Assembly: GCF_021391535.1 (NCBI RefSeq)
Contig: NZ_CP090066.1
Span: forward strand, 819,501-883,500
Length of the DNA: 64,000 nucleotides
Direction: 5' to 3'
Source: Aurantimonas sp. HBX-1
GTDB lineage: Bacteria > Pseudomonadota > Alphaproteobacteria > Rhizobiales > Rhizobiaceae
Positions 1-8,472 of the stretch are shown in pieces. The translations under genes and the position numbers were made by a program. Positions within the stretch are counted from its first letter, which is position 1. Each line of letters opens with the position of its first letter. The notes beneath the pieces were generated by a model. That model was not told the DNA's origin. It searched no databases and was given only the letters and a program-made list of their open reading frames with translations.

Positions 1-999
1 GCCGCAGCCGTCGCTTATGGCGTGGCGGCTGAGGATGTTGCCGGTCCCGGCCTCGAGGACCAGCATGGTGTTGCCGACCGGCGAGGACACCGCCACGCGC
101 GCGCCGTCGCGGCTGGTTGCGACCGAACCGATATAGTTGCCGAGGCCGGCGAGATCGGTCGGGGCCAATTCCGTCAGGGACAGTGGCCTGCCTGCCTCGG
201 CGAAGCCGACGAGCGGCGGCGCATCCGTCGCCGCGCCCTGGTACTGGCCGCCGAACCAGACGCGCTGCCGCGCGTCGATGGCGATGTGGTGCAGCGACAG
301 CTTGTGCAGGGCCTGCGGCAGAAGCTGTTTGTCGAGCAACTCGCCGGTCCGCCGGTCGATGAAGGCGATCGACGGCTCCATGGTGGGGATGTTCAGCATC
401 TGCCGGCCGTAGTCCGGGTGCGTCTCGATCCCGCCATTGGCGACGACGATGGTCTCGCCGTCGGGCATCAGCAGCGCCTCGTGCGTGTCCATGCCGTGCG
501 AGGCGAACTCGCCGATGCGCCGGTAGCCGGCCGCGACGTCGTAGACCCCGATCATGCCGCGGGCGCCGTCATAGTCGTTCTCGGTGGCATAGAGCAGCGC
601 CCCGTCGGGCGAGAAGAAGCCGTGGCCGAAGAAGTGCCGCCCCTCGGGAGACGTCAGCGTCTTCAGGGTGCGGCCGCTGGCCGGCTCGAAAACGACGGCG
701 AAGGTCCGCGGCCTTCGGGCGAAGACCACCGCCCGGCCGCTGACCTTTTCGAAGGCGATGTCGTGGCCGCGCTCCGGCAGGGTGACGGTGGAGACGATCT
801 CGCCGCGGTCGGAGAACACCGCGCAGCCATAGCTGCCGTCCGGCCTGCGGCAGGACGCGCCGAACAGCGCATCGGCGCGGTCGAGCGCCGCGGCCGAACG
901 GGGGCCGAGACCGGCGACGAAGGCCGCGCCGGCGCCGACAAGGAAGCTGCGCCGGTCGACGAGCGGGCCGGCACCGAGGGGGAGGGGACGAAACGCCAT
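1..999 (-). CDS. DUF1513 family protein (COG3490 type), C-terminus cut by window edge
   Basis: The frame is open from an ATG at 999 to the window start, giving 333 codons with no stop, so the C-terminus is missing. The N-terminus carries a twin-arginine motif (DRRSFLVG) followed by a hydrophobic stretch, which suggests Tat export to the periplasm. The remainder has repeated short blade-like motifs (SPDGALLYATEND, MPDGETIVVANGG) typical of a beta-propeller. DUF1513 proteins are known as the last member of the imelysin/DUF1111 iron cluster, and here it starts 11 bases after the second imelysin gene. The biochemical role is unknown; a periplasmic partner in iron handling is inferred from context only. 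Confidence 0.85.
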   Translation of the reverse strand, partial: MAFRPLPLGAGPLVDRRSFLVGAGAAFVAGLGPRSAAALDRADALFGASCRRPDGSYGCAVFSDRGEIVSTVTLPERGHDIAFEKVSGRAVVFARRPRTFAVVFEPASGRTLKTLTSPEGRHFFGHGFFSPDGALLYATENDYDGARGMIGVYDVAAGYRRIGEFASHGMDTHEALLMPDGETIVVANGGIETHPDYGRQMLNIPTMEPSIAFIDRRTGELLDKQLLPQALHKLSLHHIAIDARQRVWFGGQYQGAATDAPPLVGFAEAGRPLSLTELAPTDLAGLGNYIGSVATSRDGARVAVSSPVGNTMLVLEAGTGNILSRHAISDGCG

Positions 1000-1010
1000 G
1001 CCGTACCGCC

Positions 1011-2120
1011 TCAGTCGCCGTCGAGCGAGGAGAAGCCGCCCGACAGGCCGAGCGTCGGCGACAGCTGCGCCTCGAACAGGTCCTGCAGGCTGCCGGTGAC
1101 GATGAGCAGGTAGGTCAGCGCCTGGCGCTGCGGCGAGGCGACGGCGTCGGTGAGCGGCTCGGACAGGCCCGCCAGCGTGCGTTCGGCGTTGCCGAACTCG
1201 AAGTCGATCGACGTCTCCAGATAGGCCTGCGGCGCCGGCAGCAGATCCGCGAGCTTCGACGCGTCGAAGAGGTCATGCAGGCCGTCGAAATTCGCGCGCA
1301 GCGAAGCCAGCGTCAGCCCGGAGCGGCGGAACAGGAAGAGATTGGGCTTGGCGTCCCCGGCGCTGTCGCCGATCGCCGGGCGGAGCCGCAGGTCACGCAC
1401 GGCTTCCAGCCCGTGCACGAAGATGCCGACGATCTCCTCGAGCGAATCCGTCGCGCTGCGATAGGCCGGATTGCCCGGGGCCGGCGCCGTCAGCCGCCGG
1501 GTGATGCCGGTCTCATCGGCCCAGGCGGCGTCGATCGATGCCGCGATCGCCGCAAGATTTTCGGCGATGGCCTGGCCATAGGCGCAGCGGAACGCCCCCT
1601 CGGGGGTCGACAGCGTCTCGGCGTCGGTGCCGAAGAGCACGAATTCCAGCGCACCCAGGCCCTGCACGGCGACCGACTTGCCGGCGAGGCTTTCGGCGCT
1701 CGTCGCCGTGTCGTCCTGCGTCCCGAGGATCGCCTGGATCTGGCGCAGCGCGATGCCGCGCCGGTCCGGGAAGAACAGGATCTTGTCCACCCGGTTGTCC
1801 TCGATGACGGGGCCGAAGCGGACGAGCTCGACGCGCGACCACGACTGAACGAGGTCGCCGAAGCGCGCTTCGGCCGCCTGTCGGCTGTCCTGGCCTGGGG
1901 CCTCGCACAGCGTCGTCATCGCCGCGGCCGTCGCGTCCGCCTGCTGGTGGAAGGCGGCGTAGCCGGGTCGGATGAAACCGTCGATGGCGTTGCGGACGAC
2001 GGCGAGGGATGCGGCGGGATCGGCGCTCACGACCGCGGGTGCGGCTTCCTGCGCCGCGGCGGGTGCCGCAAGGCAGAGCGCGAGGCCGATTGCTGCAAGG
2101 CGCTTGAGGTGGATCTTCAC
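1011..2120 (-). CDS. imelysin family protein (second, COG3489-like)
   Basis: 369 residues from a GTG whose last two bases lie in the TGA stop of the upstream DUF1111 gene (GTGA overlap), indicating translational coupling. Longer N-terminal extensions only read through the upstream gene in another frame. A Sec signal peptide is visible at about residues 1-24 (ends AAPAAAQ). The imelysin fold is all-helical and found in periplasmic proteins tied to iron uptake. The GxHxxE motif of canonical imelysins appears here as GLGALE, so the histidine is missing. This matches a distinct subgroup rather than the IrpA/ICMP subgroup. Probably a periplasmic binding or assembly partner of the first imelysin. 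Confidence 0.85.
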   Translation of the reverse strand: MKIHLKRLAAIGLALCLAAPAAAQEAAPAVVSADPAASLAVVRNAIDGFIRPGYAAFHQQADATAAAMTTLCEAPGQDSRQAAEARFGDLVQSWSRVELVRFGPVIEDNRVDKILFFPDRRGIALRQIQAILGTQDDTATSAESLAGKSVAVQGLGALEFVLFGTDAETLSTPEGAFRCAYGQAIAENLAAIAASIDAAWADETGITRRLTAPAPGNPAYRSATDSLEEIVGIFVHGLEAVRDLRLRPAIGDSAGDAKPNLFLFRRSGLTLASLRANFDGLHDLFDASKLADLLPAPQAYLETSIDFEFGNAERTLAGLSEPLTDAVASPQRQALTYLLIVTGSLQDLFEAQLSPTLGLSGGFSSLDGD

Positions 2121-3646
2121 AGGGACTCCAGGAATGCGTGCAGGGCGTCGCGGTCGGCCTTTTCCATGGCGGCATAGGCGTCGCGGGCGCCCTCGGCCTC
2201 GCCGCCATGCCAGAGGATGGCCTCCGCGAGATTCCGCGCCCTGCCGTCGTGCAGGAAGAAGGTATGGTCGTTGACCGTCTCGGTCAGGCCGATGCCCCAG
2301 AGCGGCTGGGTGCGCCATTCGCGGCCGTCGGCATCGCCGACCGGCCGTCCGTCCGCAAGACCTTCGCCCATGTCGTGCAGCAGGAAGTCCGAATAGGGCC
2401 AGATCAGCTGGAAGCGCTGGGCCTTGTCCGGCGCCTTGCGGGAGGTGACGAATTTCGGCGTGTGGCACGATGCGCAGCCGGCGCCGTAGAACAGCCGCTT
2501 GCCTCGAAGGACAGTCGGATCATCGACGTCGCGACGGGCCGGCACGGCGAGGTTCTGCGAGTAGAAGGTCACGAGGTCGAGGATCGGGTCCGGTGCCTCG
2601 ACCTCGCCCAGTCGCTCCTGGACGCCGGACGGCGCGTCGCGGCAGGCCTTTTGGGCAATCGAGCACTCGCCGAAGGCATCGGTCACCAGCGGCGTCGAGA
2701 TGCCGATGTCGCCGGCGAAGGCCTCCGCTGTCTGCGACTTGATGGTCGGCACGGTGGCCTTCCAGCCGAAGCGGGCGAGGATCGGAGATCCCGTCTCCGG
2801 GTCGCGGGCCATCGAGGCCTTCCCGGAAATTCCGTCCTCGTCGGCGTCCCCGGGATCGGCGCGCATCAGAATGTCGGCGGGCTCGATCTGCTCGATCAGT
2901 CCAAGGCCGATCATCGGCGGCGCGACGCGCGGCGACAGCATCACCTCGGGATCGAGCGGGCCGTAGGCGAGATCCTCGACCCGGTAGCTCGGCCGCCGCA
3001 GGCTGACGACGGTGCCGTCGGCCAGCGTGACGGGTTCCTCGGCGTAGTCGATCGCCATGCGGCCTTCGGCCTGCAGTCCCTGCACGGCGAAATGCTGCAG
3101 CTGGCCGCCATAGGTCGGCTCGGGGATGCGGGTCAGTTCCCGGTCGGCCAGCTTCTGACGCTCCTCGGCGGTGCGCGGCGGCACCGACAGGCGCAGGAAC
3201 ATCGAGACGGCCGTCTCGCCCTCGACCGGCGGCCGGCCGCGGCCATCCTTCAGATGGCAGCTCTGGCAGGCCCGGGCGTTGAACAGCGGCCCGAGCCCGT
3301 CCGACGCCTCGGTCGAGGAGGGGGAGGAGACCCACAGTTTGCGGAACAGCGCATTGCCGAGCTTGAAGCGGTCCTCGCCCTCGAAGGTCTGGTTGGCGGA
3401 GACGTGGCTGAATGAATCGCGGTTGACCAGCTTCTGCGACGTCGCCGCGCCCGCCGGCATCGCCTCGAAGGCCTCCGGGCTCGAGAAGTCGGTGGTCGGG
3501 GCCGTGACCTTCGCCACTCGGGCGCGGTCCTTCGGCGTCAGGTCGCCGCGCACCGGCCGGTCGATGCCGACGGCCGCGGTCAGGCTCAGCGCCGCCGGCA
3601 GCGCAATGGTTGCCGCGATCACCGTCAGACGTGCGGCAAGCCGCAT
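2117..3646 (-). CDS. diheme oxidoreductase-like protein (DUF1111, COG3488)
   Basis: 509 residues from an ATG preceded by a GGGAG ribosome binding site 7 bases upstream. An N-terminal signal peptide is visible. Two haem c attachment motifs are present, CQSCH at residues 127-131 and CASCH at about residues 391-395, so the protein should be a periplasmic dihaem cytochrome. The family is annotated as di-haem oxidoreductase or thiol oxidoreductase, related to MauG/cytochrome c peroxidases. It lies between the two imelysin genes, 80 bases after irpA, and overlaps the next gene by 4 bases. A redox step coupled to iron acquisition is inferred; the substrate is unknown. Confidence 0.88.
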   Translation of the reverse strand: MRLAARLTVIAATIALPAALSLTAAVGIDRPVRGDLTPKDRARVAKVTAPTTDFSSPEAFEAMPAGAATSQKLVNRDSFSHVSANQTFEGEDRFKLGNALFRKLWVSSPSSTEASDGLGPLFNARACQSCHLKDGRGRPPVEGETAVSMFLRLSVPPRTAEERQKLADRELTRIPEPTYGGQLQHFAVQGLQAEGRMAIDYAEEPVTLADGTVVSLRRPSYRVEDLAYGPLDPEVMLSPRVAPPMIGLGLIEQIEPADILMRADPGDADEDGISGKASMARDPETGSPILARFGWKATVPTIKSQTAEAFAGDIGISTPLVTDAFGECSIAQKACRDAPSGVQERLGEVEAPDPILDLVTFYSQNLAVPARRDVDDPTVLRGKRLFYGAGCASCHTPKFVTSRKAPDKAQRFQLIWPYSDFLLHDMGEGLADGRPVGDADGREWRTQPLWGIGLTETVNDHTFFLHDGRARNLAEAILWHGGEAEGARDAYAAMEKADRDALHAFLESL

Positions 3647-3726
3647 GGATATCTCCCGATCGCCTTGCCGGATCTCACCGGCCCTGCGAGGCGGCAGGCT
3701 GGCGCCCGCCGTCCCGGTTCCGGGGA

Positions 3727-5019
3727 TTACTGGAAGACGGCGTCGACGTTGTCGAGGCTGTCGGAGCCCTCGATGGTCACGCTGCCGAGATCGAGGGCCG
3801 CGACGGCGCGCTCGATCGAGCGGGTCTGCTTGACGAGCCCGTCGATCGCCGCCTGGACGCGGGCGTTTCCTTCGGCATTGCCCTCGCCGATCTGCTGGTC
3901 GTAGGCCTCGCCCTTCTCGGCCGCCGCGGCCATCAGCCGCATCGCCTCGATCGTGGCGTCGAGATCGGCGCGAAGCTCTGCGTCGACCGCTTCGTCCTTG
4001 GCTGCGACGAGCTCGGAAACCGAAGGTCCCTCGACGATCGTGCCGTCCGTCCGCTCGTATCGGCCGGTGTAGACGTTGCGGATGCCGATCGCGTCGTAGA
4101 GATGCGAGACATGGGTGTTGTCGGAGAAGCAGTCGTGCTCCTCCTCCGGGTCGTGCAGCAGCAGGCCGAGCTTCATGCGCTCGCCCGCCAGCTCGCCGTA
4201 GGAGAGCGAGCCCATGCCGGTGAGGACCGCCGAGATCGCGGCGTCCGGCGCATCGGTGAGCGCCTTGCGTGCGGCGCCGTCCGCCTGCCAGTTGCCGACC
4301 ATCTCCTCGAGATCGGTGACGAGCAGGTCCGTCGCCGCGTCGAGATATTCCCCGCGCCGGTCGCAGTTGCCGTTGGTGCAGTCGTCGCCCTTCGCATAGT
4401 CGGTGAACGGGCGCTCGCCGGCACCGGCCTCGGTGCCGTTGAGATCCTGGCCCCACAGCAGGAATTCGACCGCGTGGTAGCCGGTGGCGACATTCGCCTC
4501 GATGCCGCCGGCCTCCTGCAACTCGTCCTGCAGGAGCGCCGGGGTGATCGTCGTGGCGTCGATGGTCTCGCCGCCGACCGTCAGCTTGGGGTTGGCGATG
4601 ATATTGGCCGTGTAGAGGCCGTTCTGGTCGGATTCGCTGCCGTAGCTCTGGTCGACATAGTCGATCATCCCTTCGTCCAGCGGCCAGGCGTTCACCCGGC
4701 CCTCCCAGTCGTCGACGATCGGATTGCCGAAGCGGAACGCTTCCGTCTGCTGGTAGCTCGGGCGTGACTGGAGCCAGGCTTCCCGGGCCGCCGCCAAAGT
4801 CGCCTCGCTCGGGTCGGCGATCAGCGCGTCGGTCGCCGCGTCCAGCGCCTTGGCGCCCGCCAGCGCATCCTCGTAGCCGGCGAGGGCGATGTCGGCGTAG
4901 GTGCCGACGACCGCCGCGGCGTCGGGCGCCTCTGCCGCGGAAGGCGCGGCGGCCGCGAGGAGCAGCACCGGTGCGAGACAGGACGCCAGGCGTGCGCGGT
5001 TTCCGGCGATGATCTTCAT
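3727..5019 (-). CDS. irpA: imelysin family, iron-regulated protein IrpA-like
   Basis: 430 residues from the ATG at 5019, chosen because AGGAGG sits directly upstream and the next residues form a clean Sec signal peptide (to about residue 29, APSAAEA). The imelysin GxHxxE motif is intact as GYHAVE at residues 180-185, the proposed metal site in IrpA/ICMP proteins. Two cysteine-containing stretches (CTNGNC, DCFSD) are also typical of this subgroup. It is the first gene of the minus-strand operon irpA, DUF1111, imelysin, DUF1513. Periplasmic and probably iron related. An Irr-box-like sequence lies in the promoter region. The gene symbol follows family naming and is not proven. Confidence 0.87.
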   Translation of the reverse strand: MKIIAGNRARLASCLAPVLLLAAAAPSAAEAPDAAAVVGTYADIALAGYEDALAGAKALDAATDALIADPSEATLAAAREAWLQSRPSYQQTEAFRFGNPIVDDWEGRVNAWPLDEGMIDYVDQSYGSESDQNGLYTANIIANPKLTVGGETIDATTITPALLQDELQEAGGIEANVATGYHAVEFLLWGQDLNGTEAGAGERPFTDYAKGDDCTNGNCDRRGEYLDAATDLLVTDLEEMVGNWQADGAARKALTDAPDAAISAVLTGMGSLSYGELAGERMKLGLLLHDPEEEHDCFSDNTHVSHLYDAIGIRNVYTGRYERTDGTIVEGPSVSELVAAKDEAVDAELRADLDATIEAMRLMAAAAEKGEAYDQQIGEGNAEGNARVQAAIDGLVKQTRSIERAVAALDLGSVTIEGSDSLDNVDAVFQ

Positions 5020-5136
5020 GATGAGCCTCCTGCCGGGCGGGCGCCGGCCAAGTCGTTTTTGCAAAAGCCGCTATCGGATGCGTGATTTGTGCTTTGGCTA
5101 AAACGGGAGAGGCGGTGTGTCAACAAGTAAGTCTAG

Positions 5137-5151
5137 TTTAGAATCTTTCAA
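5137..5151 (-). promoter_or_regulatory. candidate Irr box (ICE) upstream of the irpA operon
   Basis: On the minus strand the site reads ATTGAAAGATTCTAAA including one flanking base. The TTCTAAA arm is perfect against the rhizobial iron control element (TTTAGAA, three bases, TTCTAAA), and the other arm keeps 4 of 7 positions, so 11 of 14 match. Downstream on the minus strand lies a TTGACA hexamer in this otherwise GC-rich stretch, a likely -35. A separate inverted repeat CTGGAA with 12-base spacer and TTCCAG lies at 5154-5177. Binding by Irr is inferred. Confidence 0.4.
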
Positions 5152-5193
5152 TCCTGGAACAAATAGAATGATTCCAGAGTGGCGCGTCCGGTC

Positions 5194-6747
5194 CTAGTCT
5201 TTGGCGACGTCGCGGAGGATCAGCAGGAAGGACGGCTCGAGATCGAAGCCGGAGACCCGCGCGCTGGATACCGCGCTCTGCTTCCAGTTCGCGACGAACA
5301 CCCAAGGCGCATCGTCGTGGACGATCCGCTGGACCTGCTTGTACAGCGCTCCGCGCGTCGCCTGGTCGGTCGACTGGCGGGCCTCGGCGAGCAGCCGGTC
5401 GACCTCGGGATTGGCGTAGTAGCCAGCGTTGAAGCCGCCATTGTCGGGCACCGCGTCCGAGCGCAAGGCGAGGAAGGGCAGCGTGTCCGGATCGTTGGTC
5501 ATCCACGCCATCTCGGCCATGTCGGCCTTGCCCTCGAGGCCGGGATTGACGTTGGAAAGAAAGGTGTTCCACTCGTAGGTCTCGATGCGGGCATTGAGCC
5601 CGACCTCGGCGAGATCGGCCTGGATCGCCGTCGCCATGGCGACCGGGTCGAGCATTCCCGAACCACCGTCCGCGACGTAGAAGGTCAGCGTCGCGCCGTC
5701 GGCTCCCGCTTCCCTGATGAGCGCCCGGGCTTTCTCCGGGTCATGCGGATAGGGCTCGACCGTCTCGTCGTTGGCCCAGCCGAAGGCCGGCGGGATCGGC
5801 CCAGCCGCGATCTCGGCGGATCCCTTCAGCACGTCCTCGACGATGGCCTGCTTGTCGATGGCGTAATTCACCGCCTGGCGAACCCGCTTGTCGGCGAACG
5901 GACCTTCTTTGGTGTTGAGGATCAGGAACCACAGATGCGGGCCGGCCTGCTCGTGCACGGCGAAGGCCGGGTCGGCGCGGAATCCGGCGAGGCTCCCTGC
6001 GGGCGCCTCGACCATCAGGTCGATCTCGCCGGAGCTCAACTGGGCGGTCCGCGCAGCGGCGTCGACGATCGGGCGGAACTCGACCGCCTCCAGGGAGGGC
6101 GCCTCGCCCCAGTAATCGTCGTTGCGGCTGACGACGACCTTGGCGTTCGGCTCCCAGGATTCGAAGCGGAACGGTCCGGTGCCGACGGGGCGGCGGCCGA
6201 AGTCCGCGCCTGCCTCGGCCACGGCCGTTGGCGAGACGATCAGCCCCGTCGGGTAGGCAAGCGCCGAGAGGAAGGGTGCGTACGGTTCGCGCAGCGTGAA
6301 CTCGACGGTCAGCGGGTCGACGACGGTCACTTCCTTGACGGTCGAGAAGAAGAACGCCAGCGGGAACGGGCCGGTAGCATGGAAGGGGTGATCGGGCTGG
6401 AGCATGCGGTCGAAGGTGAATTTCACCGCCGCGGCGTCGAACGGCGTGCCGTCGTGGAAGGTCACGTCTTCGCGCAGCTGGAAGCGGTAGGTCAGGCCGT
6501 CCGGAGATATCGTCCATCTCGTCGCGAGGGCCGGCTCGACGTCCATGGTGCCCTTCCTGAAGCGCACCAGCCCGTCGAAGACATTCACCAGGATTCGGAA
6601 ATCGTTGTTCGCCGTGACGGCCTGCGGATCGAGCGACTTCGGCTCGGCAACCTGTCCGACCACGAGCACGTTCGGCGGCGTCTGCGCCGCGGACGGCGCC
6701 GCGACGGCCAGAAGCGCGGCCGTCATCAGCGTGGTGAACCATTTCAT
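5194..6747 (-). CDS. ABC transporter substrate-binding protein, peptide/nickel family 5
   Basis: 517 residues from ATG at 6747 with a GGAGC ribosome binding site. Signal peptide to about residue 22 (AAPSAAQ), then the family 5 (DppA/OppA, SBP_bac_5) pattern: VGQVAEPKSLDP near the start, LREDVTFHDGTPFDA, PVGTGPFRFESW and VRQAVNYAIDKQAI. It should be a soluble periplasmic receptor for di/oligopeptides or similar solutes. No permease or ATPase gene lies next to it, so it is an orphan in this window. Its ligand cannot be read from the sequence. Confidence 0.9.
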   Translation of the reverse strand: MKWFTTLMTAALLAVAAPSAAQTPPNVLVVGQVAEPKSLDPQAVTANNDFRILVNVFDGLVRFRKGTMDVEPALATRWTISPDGLTYRFQLREDVTFHDGTPFDAAAVKFTFDRMLQPDHPFHATGPFPLAFFFSTVKEVTVVDPLTVEFTLREPYAPFLSALAYPTGLIVSPTAVAEAGADFGRRPVGTGPFRFESWEPNAKVVVSRNDDYWGEAPSLEAVEFRPIVDAAARTAQLSSGEIDLMVEAPAGSLAGFRADPAFAVHEQAGPHLWFLILNTKEGPFADKRVRQAVNYAIDKQAIVEDVLKGSAEIAAGPIPPAFGWANDETVEPYPHDPEKARALIREAGADGATLTFYVADGGSGMLDPVAMATAIQADLAEVGLNARIETYEWNTFLSNVNPGLEGKADMAEMAWMTNDPDTLPFLALRSDAVPDNGGFNAGYYANPEVDRLLAEARQSTDQATRGALYKQVQRIVHDDAPWVFVANWKQSAVSSARVSGFDLEPSFLLILRDVAKD

Positions 6748-6878
6748 AAGGCAGCTCCGGTTGCAGGGCGGGCGTGGCAGCTTCCGCCATCTCAATCAAC
6801 CGTCGGGCCGAAATGAGGCCTGTCCCCGCGCGGCCTGCCAGGCATGGGCGCGCAGGCTCGTGCGCGGCGGTGCCGCGG

Positions 6879-7253
6879 TCAGCCGACGAAATTGAAGAAG
6901 TAGCTGGCGACGGCCAGGATCAGACCGACGATGACTGCGGGCAGCAGCACGCTCGGCGGCTGCCGGGGCATGTCGTCGAGGGTTTCATCGCCGGGTTCCG
7001 ACGGCGGCGGAAAATGGAACCCGCGACGTCCGAGCTTCACGCTGGGCGCCGGCCATGCCGGCTCATAACCGTCGGCGACGGTTTCGGCGGGCGGTGAGGA
7101 TTCGGCCGGCGGATCCAGGACAGGTGTCGTGGGATCCCCGTCGGCAGGGGAGGGCGGCGCCTCGGCCCGGCCGTCGCCCGAACCGGAGCTGCCGGCGAAC
7201 ATCAGGGCCGTGTCGTCGCCGAATCCCTCGGGAAAGGCTTTCGTGCCCTTCAT
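6879..7253 (-). CDS. small proline-rich protein with C-terminal membrane anchor, unknown function
   Basis: 124 residues from ATG at 7253, chosen over an upstream start because GGAGGT lies 8 bases before it. The middle is rich in Pro, Ala, Gly and Asp and looks disordered; the last 20 or so residues (VLLPAVIVGLILAVASYFF) form one membrane helix ending almost at the C-terminus, a tail-anchor layout. No family recognised. The long open frame, good ribosome binding site and clear hydrophobic tail support a real gene. It stands divergent to the aldolase gene. Confidence 0.6.
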   Translation of the reverse strand: MKGTKAFPEGFGDDTALMFAGSSGSGDGRAEAPPSPADGDPTTPVLDPPAESSPPAETVADGYEPAWPAPSVKLGRRGFHFPPPSEPGDETLDDMPRQPPSVLLPAVIVGLILAVASYFFNFVG

Positions 7254-7481
7254 GAAGCAGCACCTCCGGTGGGGAAATCGGCAGCGGGCCGGATGGTTCC
7301 GAGCCGCGTCAGCCGCGGTATCGACGGCATTCGGCAGGTCCGCACGCGGACCCGTCGCCTTCAACCGATTTTAATGTCGCGGGAAGCCGCCGTGCGTCTG
7401 GACGGAACGGCAACATCCCACCACAACGAGTTCCTATCACAAGGGCTGGCCGCAAGGCAGCCGACGGCAAGGGAAAGATAC

Positions 7482-8393
7482 ATGCTGAGAACCGAGGTCG
7501 TCCGTAACATCCTCTCCTGGTACGAGGGCGAGACCCCCGGCTTGAAGGCCAATCTGTCGCGTCTCCTGATGCATGGCCGCCTCGGCGGCACCGGCCGCGT
7601 CGTTATCCTGCCGGTGGACCAGGGTTTCGAGCATGGCCCGGCCCGCAGCTTCGCGCCCAATCCGGCGGCCTACGACCCGCACTATCTCTACGAGCTGGCG
7701 ATCGAGGCGGGCGTGTCGGGCTACGCCGCGCCGCTCGGCCTGCTCGAACAGGGTGCCGACACCTTCGCCGGCGAAGTGCCGCTGATCCTCAAGATGAACA
7801 GCGGCAACGGCCTGGTGGCGGGCAACGACCAGGCGGTGACCGGCCGGGTCGAGGATGCGATGCGGCTCGGCTGCGTCGGCGTCGGCTTCACCATCTATCC
7901 GGGCTCGGAGAGCTCCTACGAGATGATCGAGGAACTGCGCGACATCAGCCTGCAGGCGAAGTCCCGCGGCCTGATGACGGTCGTGTGGTCCTATCCGCGC
8001 GGCGGCAAGGTCACCAAGGAAGGCGAGACCGGCCTCGACATCATCGCCTATGGCGCGCACATGGCCGCGCTGATGGGGGCGACGATCATCAAGGTGAAGC
8101 TGCCGACCGACCATATCGACCTCGATGCGGCCAAGGCGACCTACGAGGGCAACGATATCCCGCGCGCGACCGCGGCCGACCGGGTGCGGCACGTGATGCA
8201 GGCGTCCTTCGCCGGCAAGCGGCTGGTGGTATTCTCCGGGGGTGCCGCGAAGAACACAGAGGAACTGCTCGAGGAGGTCCGGGCGATCCGCGACGGCGGC
8301 GGCAACGGCTCGATCATCGGCCGCAACTCGTTCCAGCGCCCGCGCGCCGAGGCGGTGAAGCTCCTCGGCCAGGTCATGGACCTCTACGCCTGA
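7482..8393 (+). CDS. class I fructose-bisphosphate aldolase (DhnA/FbaB type)
   Basis: 303 residues starting at MLRTEVVRN. This is the archaeal-type class I aldolase family (COG1830), not the class II enzyme. Motifs include ILPVDQGFEHGP near the start, the MTVVWSYPRG strand, the ATIIKVKLPTD segment that carries the Schiff-base lysine in this family, and the phosphate-binding end GSIIGRNSFQRP. It cleaves fructose-1,6-bisphosphate to dihydroxyacetone phosphate and glyceraldehyde-3-phosphate, in glycolysis or gluconeogenesis in the cytoplasm. An in-frame upstream extension to 7269 lacks family similarity and is rejected. Monocistronic, ending in a hairpin. Confidence 0.9.
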   Translation: MLRTEVVRNILSWYEGETPGLKANLSRLLMHGRLGGTGRVVILPVDQGFEHGPARSFAPNPAAYDPHYLYELAIEAGVSGYAAPLGLLEQGADTFAGEVPLILKMNSGNGLVAGNDQAVTGRVEDAMRLGCVGVGFTIYPGSESSYEMIEELRDISLQAKSRGLMTVVWSYPRGGKVTKEGETGLDIIAYGAHMAALMGATIIKVKLPTDHIDLDAAKATYEGNDIPRATAADRVRHVMQASFAGKRLVVFSGGAAKNTEELLEEVRAIRDGGGNGSIIGRNSFQRPRAEAVKLLGQVMDLYA

Positions 8394-8400
8394 CCAGCGT

Positions 8401-8428
8401 GGCTCCGGACGCCTAGGTGTCCGGAGCC
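8401..8428 (+). terminator. stem-loop after the aldolase gene
   Basis: Ten-base perfect arms GGCTCCGGAC and GTCCGGAGCC with an 8-base loop, starting 7 bases after the stop codon. There is no T tract, so it may stabilise the mRNA 3' end or work with Rho rather than act as a classic intrinsic terminator. Confidence 0.5.
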
Positions 8429-8472
8429 GGCCGGCTCGTCCCGGAGCCGCCAATTGGTGCTATGCTGACGCG

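Noticed and set aside
22..1113. Plus-strand open frame of 363 codons antisense to the DUF1513 and imelysin genes
   Set aside because: Composition is Arg/Gly/Val-rich without any family motif. The opposite strand has a Tat signal and DUF1513 pattern, so this is a shadow frame of GC-rich DNA.
2138..3415. Plus-strand 425-codon frame antisense to the diheme gene
   Set aside because: No ribosome binding site or conserved motif, and the haem motifs CQSCH and CASCH are on the minus strand.
5154..5177. Inverted repeat CTGGAA with TTCCAG as terminator of the binding protein gene
   Set aside because: The loop is 12 bases, the stem is only 6 bases and no T tract follows, so it is not a convincing terminator; an operator role remains open.
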